Source: Hippophae tibetana
Lineage: Eukaryota > Streptophyta > Magnoliopsida > Rosales > Elaeagnaceae
Reading direction: 5' to 3'
Assembly: GCA_037013495.1 (NCBI GenBank)
Contig: CM072805.1
Coordinates: 23,462,669 to 23,526,668 of the forward strand
Length of the DNA stretch: 64,000 nucleotides
Within the stretch, counting starts at the first letter, position 1; the number at the start of each line of letters is the position of its first letter. Shown here in pieces: positions 40,920 through 52,199 of the stretch. The notes under the pieces were generated by a model. It was given only the letters and a program-made list of their open reading frames with translations, did no database searches and was not told the DNA's origin. The position numbers were made by a program, and so were the translations under genes.

Positions 40920-43900
40920 CTAGTAGATGAGATTTGGTGAAGATGTCAGTTGTTTGATCTGTGGAGGATATTGATTTGAGACAAATAGTATCTTAAAGAA
41001 CATGTTGATGAACAAAATGACAATCAATCTCGATATGTTTTGTTCGTTCATGAAATACATTATTGTGAGCAATCTGAATAGCACTCTGATTGTCACAATA
41101 TAGGATAGTTGTAGTTGATTGGAGAACACCCATATCAGCAAGTAACCAACGGAGCCAAATAAGTTCTTGAGTGGTGTTAGCAAGAGCACGATATTCAGCT
41201 TCAGTGTTGGATCGAGAAGTGAGGAATTGTTTCTTGCTTCGCTAAGATATGAAAGAGTTTCCAAGAAAGAAACAATATCCAGTAGTAGAACGACGATCAG
41301 TTGGGTCACCTGCCCAATTAGCATCAGAGTAGGTGGAAAGAAGAAGATTAGACTTGTTGGAGAAGTGGAGACCGTGAAACATGGTGCCTTTGATGTAGCG
41401 GAGAATGCGAAGAACCACAGTATAATGGGTAGACCGTGGAGCAGACATGAATTGACTAACCAGATGAACAACATAGGCAATGTCAGGACGAGTGACTGTG
41501 AGATAAACAAGACTGCCTACTAGTTATCTGTATAATGTGGCATCTGAGAGAATAGTACCATCCAATGGAGTAAGTTTGACATTGGTTTCTAGAGGTGTTG
41601 ATGCAGTTTTGCAATCAGTAAGGCCAGCCCGATTAAGAATATCAGATGAGTACTTTGCTTGAGAGAGATAATATCCTTGAGAATCAGATGAGATTTCTAG
41701 GCCCAAGAAGTAATGGAGACGACCAAGGTCTTTCATTTCAAATTGATGGCTCAGAAACTGCTTGAGATCAATAATTCCATTAGAATCATTCCCTGTTATG
41801 ATCATATCATCTACATAAAGAAGTAGAAGTGTTACATCAGTGGGAGTCTTCCTAATAAAGAGACTAGAGTCATAAGAATTGGAAGTGAAACCAAAGTCAG
41901 TAAGTGTAGAGCTGAATTTGGAAAACCAAGCCCAAGGAGCTTGTTTGAGGCCATAGAGAGCACAACGAAGTATACATACTTGATGAGGTGAATGAGTGTA
42001 TCCAGAAAGAGGTTTCATATAAACTTCCTCAGTTATGTCTCCATTGAGAAAAGCATTTTTGACATCCATTTGAAACATGTTCCAATTTTGGGCAGCAGCA
42101 ACAACAATGATACTTCGAACAGAAGTGAGGCGAGCTACAGGTGCAAACGTTTCTTCATAGTCGATCCCATATTCCTGTGTAAAACCCTTTGCAACCAGAC
42201 GAGCTTTATATCATTCCACAGACCCATCTGAATGAGTTTTGATTTTGAAAATCCACTTACAACCAATCAAAGATTTATTAGATGGAAGATCAACAAGATC
42301 CCATGTATGTGCTTTTGTTAATGCATGTAATTCATCTGTCATAGCTTGCTGCCAATGAGGGTTAGAACTAGCTTCTCTATAGTTTTGGGGTTCATGATGA
42401 GACAAAATAGTAGAGAAACATTAATAATCACGAAGATGAAAAGGAAAACTACTTACACGAGTAGAACGACGAAGTGATGACTCTGGACAATCAGGTAGTT
42501 GGTCTTCAAAAGATGTTGTTATGGTAGGATCAGAAGAAGGAGCAGACACATCAGGAGAAGCCGTAGTAGAAAATGGTGAGGGTAATGGAGCAATGTCAAG
42601 AGGAAATAAATCAATAGTTGGGTCATTAAAAAATGAGAGTGAGGTAGGAGATGAGACATGAAATGAGGAAATAGAGGAATACATTTTATGTTCCCAAAAG
42701 ATGACATGACGAGAGATGCGTAATCGTTTAAAGATAGAGTTCCAACAACGATAGCCTTTGTGTTCTATTCCATACCCTAAGAAACAACAAAGGCGAACAC
42801 GAGGTTCTAATTTATTGCGTTCATGAGGGTGAAGAAGAACAAAATAGGCACAACCAAACACTTTGAGCAGTTCATAAGATGGAGAAGTACTATAGAGACG
42901 CTCAAAAGGGGATTGATTGTGAATAATAGGCATGGGAACACGATTGATGGTATAAACAGCTGTAAGAGCTACTTCACCCCAAAAGCGTTCAGGACAAGAA
43001 CTAGAAATGAGGAGAGTGCGAACAGTATTAAGAATACGTCTGTGTTTTCGCTCAGCTCTTCCATTTTGTTGAGATGTGCCAGGACAAGAATATTGAGAAA
43101 GAGTCCCATTTTGTCGAAGAAAATTTAAAAACCTTTTTTTCTTTATATTCCATAGCATTATCAACTCTAAGTACTTTGATATTTTGAGAAAATTGGGTTT
43201 TAACCATTTGGGCAAAATCATAATAAATTTTGGGTAATTCATATCTATGTTTCATGAGAAAAATCCATGTGAATCTTGAATAATCATCAATAAAAATGAC
43301 AAAGTAAACACATCCCCCCATAGTAGGATGTGGGGATGGACCCCAAACATCAGAATGAATTAAGTCAAAATGGGAGACAGAAGTAGAATCATTTTTATTA
43401 AAACATAAAGCAGGTTCTTTTCCCAATTGATAAGGCAAAAATTACATTATCAAAAATAGAAATAGATCCTAATTTACCAGAAGATGCTAAGGGACGAAGA
43501 CGTCCTATAGACGTATGGCCTAGATGAGCATGCCATAGGTTGATAGGAGTAGTAGAAGCAGCAACAGAAGTATGAGGAGAATTGGGTAGAAAAAGGTCGA
43601 TAAGTTCAAATAATCGTCCAACCTTACGGCCTATCCCAAGGATCTGTCCTGTCTGTGGATCCTACACATGACAACCAGAAGAGGAAAAAGTAATAGTAAA
43701 ACCAAGTTCACATAATTGACCAACAGAGATAAGATTTAGAGTAAGGTTGGGAATATGAAAGGTGTCAGAAAGTGATATAGAAGATGTGGAAACTTGTCCT
43801 ACAGCATTAACATGCATATGTGAACCATTGGCAGTTTGAATTAAAGGTTTGAAGATGGAAGATTGTGTGGGAGAGAAGATGTGAGTATCATCTGTCATAT

Positions 43901-44978
43901 GGTTACAACAAGCAGAATCAAAATACCATAAAGATTTACCTGATGTGAGAGACAAGGCAGTAGGAGGAGGATTACTAGATTGTGAGAGAACATGTTTAAG
44001 AAGACCTTCAAGTTCTTGAGTAGAGAACGTAAATTTGTCATGATTATCCTCAGAAATAGCAGCAGTGATAGATGAGTTACTATTTTTACCTGAACTATGT
44101 TGAGAGGGATTTCGAGAGTGGTTCCTTGAGGAATACTGAGAGGGATTCCGAAAGCAATCTCTGTTAAAGTGTCCTGGACCCTTCTTGTGACAATATATAC
44201 ATACCCGAATGGGACATGTAAGAAGCTCATGATTGGGGTTGTGACAGTAGGTGCAACCTTGATGTTTGAAGTCCTCTTTTGAACCTCCTGTAGGGCGATA
44301 AAAAGGGGTGGCAAGAACAGAATTTGTATGATGAACTTTGAAAACCCCCATCCGAGTTTCTTCATAGCAAAGCTTGGTCACAGCAGTATCTAAGGATGGG
44401 AAAGGACTCCGATGGAGTAAGGAAGCCCGAACAGGTTCAAATCGATCATGGAGATCCATGAGAAAAATAACAAGACGATGGTGATTACGGTAAGTTGCAA
44501 ACATCTCAGCATCAATCTTGTTCATCCAAGTTGGTTCAGAGAGAGCGAGTTGATCCCAAATAGTATGCATTTCATAGAGAATTTGGTTAATGGTTTAATC
44601 ATCCATTTGGCATTTGGTATGAAGAGTTGTTAGAAGTTGATATTGGTTGGCCAAATCTGTTGTAGTGAAGCGAGCCTTAAGAAATTCCCAAACTTCTTTG
44701 GCAGTGTCAAAATGCCCAAATTCACCATGGATGAAGGGTAAGGTGGTGTTACGGAACCAGGTAATAATTTGATGGTGTTTACTCTCCCAGTCTTCAAGGC
44801 GATCAACAAATAAGGAGTTGTTTTCAGTGATTTCTTAGATGGGTATAGAGATATCACCAGTTATGAAACGACATAGCTTGTGTCCTTTCAAGAAACTTTT
44901 CATTGCTTGTGCCCAGGCTAGGTAGTTAGTATCATCAAGGGTGGTAGAGATTGGTTTTGGGACATCATTTCGATCCAT
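40920..44978 (-). pseudogene. copia B gag-pol polyprotein
   Basis: Starts at the ATG at 44978 (M-D-R-N-D-V-P-K-P). Stops fall at 44837-44835 and 44597-44595 in gag. Two zinc-knuckle-like motifs lie near 44230-44150 (C-T-Y-C-H-N-P-N-H and C-I-Y-C-H-K-K-G-P-G-H-F-N-R-D-C). Protease W-Y-F-D-S-A-C-C-N-H-M is near 43920. A break at about 43660 is followed by integrase (H-L-G-H-T, I-H-S-D-V-W-G-P, a further frameshift near 43060-43120, Q-Q-N-G-R-A-E-R). Reverse transcriptase at 42078-41524 has M-D-V-K-N-A-F-L-N-G and L-Y-V-D-D-M-I-I-T-G. RNase H follows with S-D-A-N-W-A-G-D and C-D-N-Q-S-A-I. Several stops follow in the last part. Clade assignment not attempted. Confidence 0.93.
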
Positions 44979-45228
44979 TTTAACGAAATAATGGAGGAAA
45001 TATAAAGCAAATATATAGAAACAATATAAAGGAGATATCCTTAAAAATGAAAAGAGGAGTTGAAAACAAGCCTAGAATCGAGTTGAGGTGAGCCGGGTTG
45101 GAGTGAGCCGGGTTGGAGTGAGCCGAGTTGAGGTGAACCGAGTTGAGAGTAAACCGAGTTAGGGTGAGCCGGGTTGGTTGTGATGAAGAGAGGCGAAATT
45201 TTGATAGAAATTTTAGAGATATATGAGA

Positions 45229-45241
45229 GGCTCTGATACCA
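45229..45241 (-). other. copia B primer-binding site
   Basis: Reverse strand TGGTATCAGAGCC abuts the 5' LTR; this is the standard plant initiator-Met tRNA complement without mismatch. Confidence 0.95.
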
Positions 45242-45465
45242 TGTGAAGAGTATAGAGAGATAAAAAGAAAGAATAATTTAATGTTGTATTGGTGTCTTTT
45301 AGAATGTACATAGAGAACTCTATTTATAGAGTTCTCACAAGTGTAGTACAAGTGAAATAGTAAGTGTAGTACAAGTAAAATAGTACAAGTATACTACCAG
45401 TGAAATAGTAGAAGTGTAATACAAGTGTAGTACAAGTGAAATACAATATCAAATATAACTTAACA
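45242..45465 (-). repeat. copia B 5' LTR (224 bp)
   Basis: Partner of 40579-40850. A TATA box (TATAAATA on the reverse strand, 45321-45328) lies in a short palindrome and should mark the element promoter. Fewer tandem copies of the gtgtagtacaagtgaaatag unit than in the 3' LTR. Confidence 0.95.
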
Positions 45466-45470
45466 AGTTG
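45466..45470. repeat. copia B target-site duplication, right copy (agttg)
   Basis: Exact match to 40574-40578. Confidence 0.95.
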
Positions 45471-46275
45471 CATAACTCTAATAAATTTATAAGTGATTTT
45501 TGAACTTTTGATAATGACATAAGGTACCAACTATCTTAGTAGATCTATTTTTATTCTCAATTTATTAAAATTATATAATAAAAATATTTTTATCTTAACA
45601 TTATCTCAACGGATGTAGAAGTCTAAATTTTGATTCACTAATTTTTAAGCCAGTGACGCGAAAATTGAAGGCTACGAGCCTACGCCCAAAAATGGAGACT
45701 CTGGACTACAATATTTTGGGCTCTAGTAAGAGCTGTCGAATAATAGCATCCAATGACAAATTTCCAAAATAAATGTGATGTGTGTTTACCAATCAATTGT
45801 TTGAAGATAGTCAACCACTCGAAGCTGTATATTTGGTGTCTTTTTGTCACAGACTCACGGTCCAACACTGAGATGATTATCTCGAATTTTGACCACGATA
45901 CCTTACAATTTTTAAGAATAATGACAGTGATTAACATTCTAAAATTTTTAATAACGAAAATAATAATATAATACTCCTAACATTATTATATATCCGTTCT
46001 TAACTCGAAAAGAGTAAAACTTTTATTATTTTGAGTTTTGAGGTTATTTATAATTTTATTAATTTTAGTTAGTTTTCATAATTAAATATCTTCTTATAAT
46101 AATAATTAGTTAAATGTGATTGATTTATATATTTTTAAATCCATATTCTCATTAATATTTTATCAATATAATACTTATTTGATTTTATTTTTTCACAATT
46201 TTTCCTCCAATAATACCACTTGTCTCTTGAATTTTAAACATGGTATATCTTATTTGTCCAAAATTTAGTCATCTA
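45471..46275. other. spacer between copia B and copia C
   Basis: AT-rich at both ends with a more complex block at about 45640-45920 whose short open frames on both strands resemble nothing known. It is presumably old gypsy or unrelated flank. Confidence 0.45.
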
Positions 46276-46504
46276 TGTAAAGACTAATTATGATCACATG
46301 CTCTAATTTTATTGAAGTTGAAGAATAGCTTTTAATAGGCAAATTACATAACAGAAACCAACAAAAAAAAACAACCCATTTCTTAGCACATTTGAGTACT
46401 AGTAATAAACACAAACAAAAATGATTCAAATAATCTAACTATAACTATATAAATCAAGGATTTATTCTAAAGCATAACAAACTCAATCAAAAAGAGTCTC
46501 AACA
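46276..46504 (-). repeat. copia C 3' LTR
   Basis: Begins tgtaaagactaattatgatc and ends gagtctcaaca on the forward strand; aligns end to end with 50595-50821. Confidence 0.93.
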
Positions 46505-46564
46505 AACACACCCTTAAACTAATTGCAGTTTTAGCATTTAGTGTAACAGAGGTACCTCACAAAC

Positions 46565-49500
46565 ACCAAACTACTCACGAAGATGCTGAAAGGCTTTCAA
46601 TTTCAATGGCTTAGTTAGCACATTTGTAACTTGATCATGTGTACCACAAAACATCATTTTAACAGTATCTTCATTAGTCAGATCTCTTATAAAATAAAAC
46701 CTCACATCAATATGCTTACTATGGTTGTGTATCATTGGATTCTTGACAAGTTTATGGCTGAGCAATTGTCACATATAATTGTTGTTCCTTCTTCTTATGC
46801 ATACCCTATTTCTTTTAAAATCCTTCTCATCTAGATAGCTTGACAAACACAACTAGCTACTGCAACAAATCTAGCTTCAGAAGTGGATAGAGTTACAATT
46901 GGTTGTTTCTTCGAGGACCAAGCAACAACAACACCATTCATAAGAAAAGCATATTTAGAAGCACTCTTTCTTCTTTCCAATTCTCTAGCATAATCATTGT
47001 TGGTGAATTCTACTAGTTCTTCAACTCCTCCTATTTTATACATAATTATATAATTAATGGTTCCTTTTAAATACCTGAGAACCCTCTTTGCATCCTGATA
47101 ATGTAACGTAGTTGGACTTTTCATGAAATGAGCAACTAAACTTACCACAGACATTAAATCAGGGCAAGTAGTTGTAATATACATCAAACTGCCAACTATT
47201 TGTTTGAACTATGTTTTGTTTACCTTGACTCCTCCTTCATCTTCATGCAACTTGTGGCTTGGTACAATAGGATTGCAAACTGAATTACTTTCTTCCATGT
47301 AAAACTATCTTAGAACATCCATGGCATACTTTCTTTGACAAATATAAATTTTGGTAGGCACTTGCAATATTTCAATTCCTAAAAAAGAACCTCATTTTTT
47401 TTTCAAATCTGTCATGTCAAACTCCTTTTGTATTGATTCTTTGAAGTTGTTCATCATCAATTCATCATTCCTAGTATAAATAAGATCATCAACATATATA
47501 CTGACGATGAGTGTTTTTCCTCCATCATTCTTCTTGAAGAAAAGTGTCTACTCATTTTGGCTTTTCTAGAACCCTTCTTTGAAAAAAAAGGACTCAATAC
47601 GGCTAAACCAATCTTGTGAAGCCTACTTTAAACAGTACAAGGCCTTGTGAAGTTTATAGACCATCTATTCACACCCTTTTCTTCTCGAAGCCCTTTGGTT
47701 GATCTACATACACATCTTCATTCAAGATTTCATGCAAAATTGTAGATTTAATGTCAAGTTGAAATATTGTCTAACCTCATTGAGCAGCAAGGGCTAATAC
47801 CATTCTCACTTTATCCATTCTTGCCACTGCCTTTAATTTTTCAATTTCACCAGACTCATTCAACTTCGTCTTATAAACCTATTTGATCTTGATTCTCTTT
47901 GCATCAATTTGCAATTCAGTTAGCTCCCAAGTTTGATTGTTTTTCAATTGCTTTGATCTCAACCTCCATTTTGCACTTTTTACTACATCTTCAAAACTAA
48001 CAGGGTCTTTGGACTCCATAAATGTCATATTAACAACTTCTTCATCTTTAGAAAGGCTTTCACCTGAAACATAATTGCCCATCTATGTTAGTGGAGCTCT
48101 AACTCTACCCTCCCTTGCTCTTGATTATTTTCTATTAGCAGTATTCGATGTCCCAATGTCAACCTCTTAACTCTCCATTTCAGCTACCTTTGCTTCTTCA
48201 CCTACTTCTTCATTTTCATTGTTTTTCTCTCCATCAGCACTGGTTTCTTCATCTTCTCATTCCAGGTTCATTATCACTTCTTCTCAGTGACTTGCATCCC
48301 AATTCCACAAACAATGCTCTTCGAAAATAACATCTCTGCTTACTATAATCTTCTTTGCATTAGGATCATACATTTTGTAACCCTTGGACTCGTCATTGAA
48401 TCTAAGTAATACACAACTTACACTATTATTTTCAAGCTTCATTCTCCTTGCATCTGGAACATAAATGTGTCCTACACATCCAAAAACTCTGAAATGTTTT
48501 ATAGAAGGCTTATCACCACTCCATGCCTCTTCTGGTGTTATCTCCTTAATAGCTAATGTAGGAGACCGATTCAACACATATATCGTTCACTTCACAACCT
48601 CAGGCCAAAAGGTTTCAGGAACCTTTTTCTCAGACAACATTGACCTCACCAAATTCATAACAGTCATATTATTACGCTCAACTACCCTATTTTGCTATGG
48701 GATATAAGCCATAATCAATTGTCTTTTTATCCCACTAAATTTACAAAAATCTTCAAATTTTACAGAATTGAATTCCCTTCCCCTGTGTGTACGAAGACAT
48801 ATAATAGGAAGGCCACATTCTTTCTCTACTAACATCTTAAAACATTTGAAGTAATAGAATGCTCCTAACTTTTCTAACAAGAAATATACTCATGCTTTTC
48901 TTGAATAGTCATTTATAAAGCATAAGATGTACCTATTTTGGCTATTTGAAGCTGGAGTAATTGGTCCACAAATGTCTTCATGAATCAACTGTTATTTTTG
49001 AGTATCTCTCCACAAACTTTTTTCTTTGGAATTGGATCACAATGTTGCTTTCCCTTCATATAGTCCTCACACACAATTGTGGACGTAGATAACTAAGGTA
49101 GGTCTCGAACCATTTTCTTAAACTGAAGTGTTCTCATACTCTTGTGGCTGAGGTAAGCATATCTATAATGCCATATATGTGCTACGATCGATGTAGTGGC
49201 CTAGAATCATACTTCCTTCCTTTCATGAACTTGAGAAAACAACACAAACATCATGTTTGTTGTCATATTTTTTTGGATGATCGGTCCCTTATGTGGATGG
49301 TAAATCTAGCACATCCTTGATTGAATCAAGATAGCCAAACCCTTTTCCTATAGTTGACCTATACTCAAGAGGTTGTTCTTGAACTCAGGCACATAAAACA
49401 CATCTTATATCAAATAATTTACTCTACTTACATTCAGCTTTATACTGCCATTTCCAAGTATATTCATCCTCATGTTGTTGTCAAGTTTCACCATCTGTCG

Positions 49501-50464
49501 GAATGCTCCATCTATATCTTTGAATGATGACTTATCTCCAATCATATAATTGGAGCAATCTGAATCTAGAAACCAAGCTTCTTCATTTTTTGCATTTTCC
49601 ATTTCAACACAAGACATGAGTAATAGTTCTTCTTCTTTATCAAATTGAGTAAATTTTACCTCCTTGTCTAATGAAAGACATCCATATTGGTAATGAATGA
49701 GCTAGTGACATTTGAAGCATTCAAATGTGGAACGATTGTAGTTCTATCTTCCTCTTCCTTTTCCTCTATAAGTACTCCTACCGCGTCCTCTATTTCCTCT
49801 ACTACTTCCTACTTCAATTGTAGCTTTTAGGGCCAGTTCTTCACCACTAGAATGCCTTTGAAAAATTCTACTCATGTACTAGTAGAGAACTGTAAATTTA
49901 ATCCACAAAGAGACAATTGATGTCTTTCAACTCTTCTATAGAGCACACGATATAGTTGAATTTCTCATTGAGTGTGCGCAAGATCTTCTACATGATCTTG
50001 ACATCTTGCATATTTTTTCCAAGATTTAGTATGCTATTGGCTACCAATATGAATCTGGAGAAATAATCAGTGACTGACTCACCGATCTTCATTTCTAGTA
50101 CCTCAAATTCCTTTCGAAGAGCTTGTAGTTGAGTACATTGTACTTTCTCATTACCTTGATACTTTCTCTTCATTGAATCCCACAATTGATTGGTAGTATC
50201 ATTTTGAAGAATGGTTTTCAAAATTGACTTGTCGATTGCCTGAAAAAGATAATTCTTAACCTTCAAATCTTTCAACTTCAACTCTAATAAGGTTGTTTTT
50301 TGTGCAACCATCAATGCCTCTCCCCTGGCAAGTTTAGTGTAGCCAATTTCAACAAGACTTTACCCTTCTTTGGATATGAGTAGGTTCTCCATCAACATGT
50401 TCCAATAATTGTAATCGCCATCTAACTTGGGAATGCTTAGTAGGTTTTGACCTTTGTTCACCAT
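46565..50464 (-). pseudogene. copia C gag-pol polyprotein
   Basis: Starts at the ATG at 50464 (M-V-N-K-G-Q-N-L-L-S-I-P-K-L-D-G-D-Y-N-Y-W), with an early stop. Gag continues through 50314-49988 (L-W-D-S-M-K-R-K-Y-Q-G). A zinc-knuckle remnant is followed by protease A-W-F-L-D-S-D-C-S-N-Y-M (49590-49550), in which the usual D-S-G/A is D-S-D. Integrase lies at 48880-48284 (C-L-R-T-H-R-G-R-E-F, then G-D-K-P-S-I-K-H-F-R-V-F-G-C), reverse transcriptase across 48082-47200 with Y-V-D-D near 47490, and RNase H 47187-46571 (K-H-I-D-V-R-F-Y-F-I-R-D, L-T-K-P-L). Frames shift repeatedly; not functional. Confidence 0.9.
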
Positions 50465-50580
50465 CTTTAGAAAACACTATTTCCTCTCCTTCTCTCTCAA
50501 AGTGTTTCCCTCAACCTTGTGTTCTCTCTAGTTTGGGAGACTACGATGCCCAAACTTTCTCAATCAGATCCCTATGTCAA

Positions 50581-50592
50581 GCTCTGATACCA
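50581..50592 (-). other. copia C primer-binding site
   Basis: Reverse strand TGGTATCAGAGC, two bases after the 5' LTR end; perfect initiator-Met tRNA complement. Confidence 0.93.
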
Positions 50593-50594
50593 AG

Positions 50595-50821
50595 TGTAAA
50601 GACTAATTATGATCAAATGCTCTGATTTTATTGAAGTTGAAGAATAGCCTTTAATAGGAAAATTACAGAACATAAACCAACAAAAAAACAACCCACTTCT
50701 TAGCACCTTTGAGTGCTAGTGGTAAACACAAACAAGAATTATTCAAATAACCTAACTACAACCCTATAAATCATGAATTTATTCTAAAATATAATAGACT
50801 CAATTAAAAAGTGTCTCAACA
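50595..50821 (-). repeat. copia C 5' LTR
   Basis: Forward-strand ends tgtaaagactaattatgatc...gtgtctcaaca, pairing with 46276-46504. No clear consensus TATA box seen beyond a reverse-strand TTATAGGG near 50763-50770. Confidence 0.93.
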
Positions 50822-52199
50822 CTCCAACTTTACCTTTTATTTTTAAAATTGGTCCACATCATCTTGAGTTTTTTTATATATAATTATCATTTCAAGCTCA
50901 CATTACCAATTGATCCAAGACAACAATCATAAGATTTGGTACCAATTGTTTGAAAATTAGGTTCTAAAAAAGTAAAAAAAATATTCTTCAAAAAATGCAT
51001 TAATAAAACCCGATAAATAAATCAACTTAAGTAATTTAACTTAGTTCGAAAATCTTACTCTATAGAAAAATCCATTCAAATTCATTTTTGTATAAGAGAA
51101 AACACATAAAAAATTACAGAGATTATTCAAGATAATGTACCAAGGATTCAAACCCATGAGAACCTTAATCTTCTTCAACAAAATGATTCTCTCACATTTG
51201 TGTTCTTTTCACATTTTCCGTCGAAGAGAAGAGAACCCATAACGATATTGAATGCCTTTACCGCTGCTCCACATGTTTCTTCCCTGTCCATTCGCTAACC
51301 AAGGAGGGATAAGCTACTACTCTTTCCAAGGCCGTCAGACAATGGCCCATAACATATATTTTATATGTCAAATTTTTTTGAAGCCTCTTTTTATTATTTT
51401 TTCAACATGAGGTACTTTCTCAAGGATTAAAACAAGATTTTATTTACATAAGGGTTTTTGCAGTAATCAATTTCATTTGATTTTTTTCCTTTATAATTTA
51501 AAATTTATGATTAATATAAATGTTATTTATAATTAAAAATCAAATGAATAAAAATAAGTATCAATTATTTACAACTAAGAACAAAATAGATAAAAATAGA
51601 GAGCTAGATATTATTTATAGTAAATAGCAAAATATACAAAAATAAATAAATAAATAATCTATAATTTAATAGAGTCCTAACATCTTCTTATTGATTATTA
51701 AATCATAAATTTTAAACCTATTAGATTTATAGTTATTTTATTCTTTCTAATATATATTTTTTTATTTTTTATTGTGTATTTTAATTATTAAATATATTAT
51801 TTTTATATTTTTTATTCTTTTAAGTGTAAATATTTATTATATTATGTCTTTTCTTCCCTTGAAAAACCGTCTTCCTATTTCCTTTCTTTAATTAAATAAT
51901 TACATATAATATTAACTTTAAGAAAAACTATATATGGCGTTCCTTCAACCCCAAATCCCAATTATGACTACAGAGGTATGATGTCTGAGAGCCATGTAGT
52001 CTGTATTTCTTTTACAAACTTGTAAAATCCTCCTACTTTGTTAGAAATTAAAACTTGATGGACATACGTGTATTTAGAAATATTCTTGGACATTCTGTGA
52101 TCAGTTGTATCTGGGTTTAGTTGGTTACACTAATTCAATTAATATATTCAATATTATTGTTATATTTTGTCGATTAAAGTTGTTGAAAAACCTATATAT
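50822..52199. other. spacer without identified gene
   Basis: 50930-51360 has moderate complexity and could be decayed LTR-element or gene flank; 51400-51900 is low-complexity A/T. A tiny candidate first exon (ATG at 51935, donor-like GTATGATG at 51976) follows a TATA-like tract but has no continuation. Confidence 0.45.

Larger units (their letters stand above)
40579..45465 (-). mobile_element. Ty1/copia retrotransposon B, complete structure, mutated
   Basis: 4,887-bp element on the reverse strand with two LTRs, an exact 13-nt primer-binding site, a polypurine tract and perfect 5-bp target duplications (agttg). The polyprotein contains gag, protease, integrase, reverse transcriptase and RNase H in copia order. 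At least two nonsense codons in gag and several frameshifts or stops in pol make it non-autonomous. It lies in the decayed flank of the gypsy relic next to the CACTA element. Confidence 0.97.
46276..50821 (-). mobile_element. Ty1/copia retrotransposon C, complete structure, decayed
   Basis: 4,546-bp element on the reverse strand bounded by two LTRs of 229 and 227 bp. It has a primer-binding site 2 nt inside the 5' LTR and a copia-ordered but frame-broken polyprotein. The flanking pentamers (atcta at 46271-46275, ctcca at 50822-50826) match at only three of five positions, so the target duplication has probably mutated. LTR differences look clearly more numerous than in copia B, implying an older insertion. 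Confidence 0.93.

Noticed and set aside
51935..51976. Short first-exon-like ORF after a TATA-like tract
   Set aside because: Only 14 codons before a GT; no downstream exon or similarity found.
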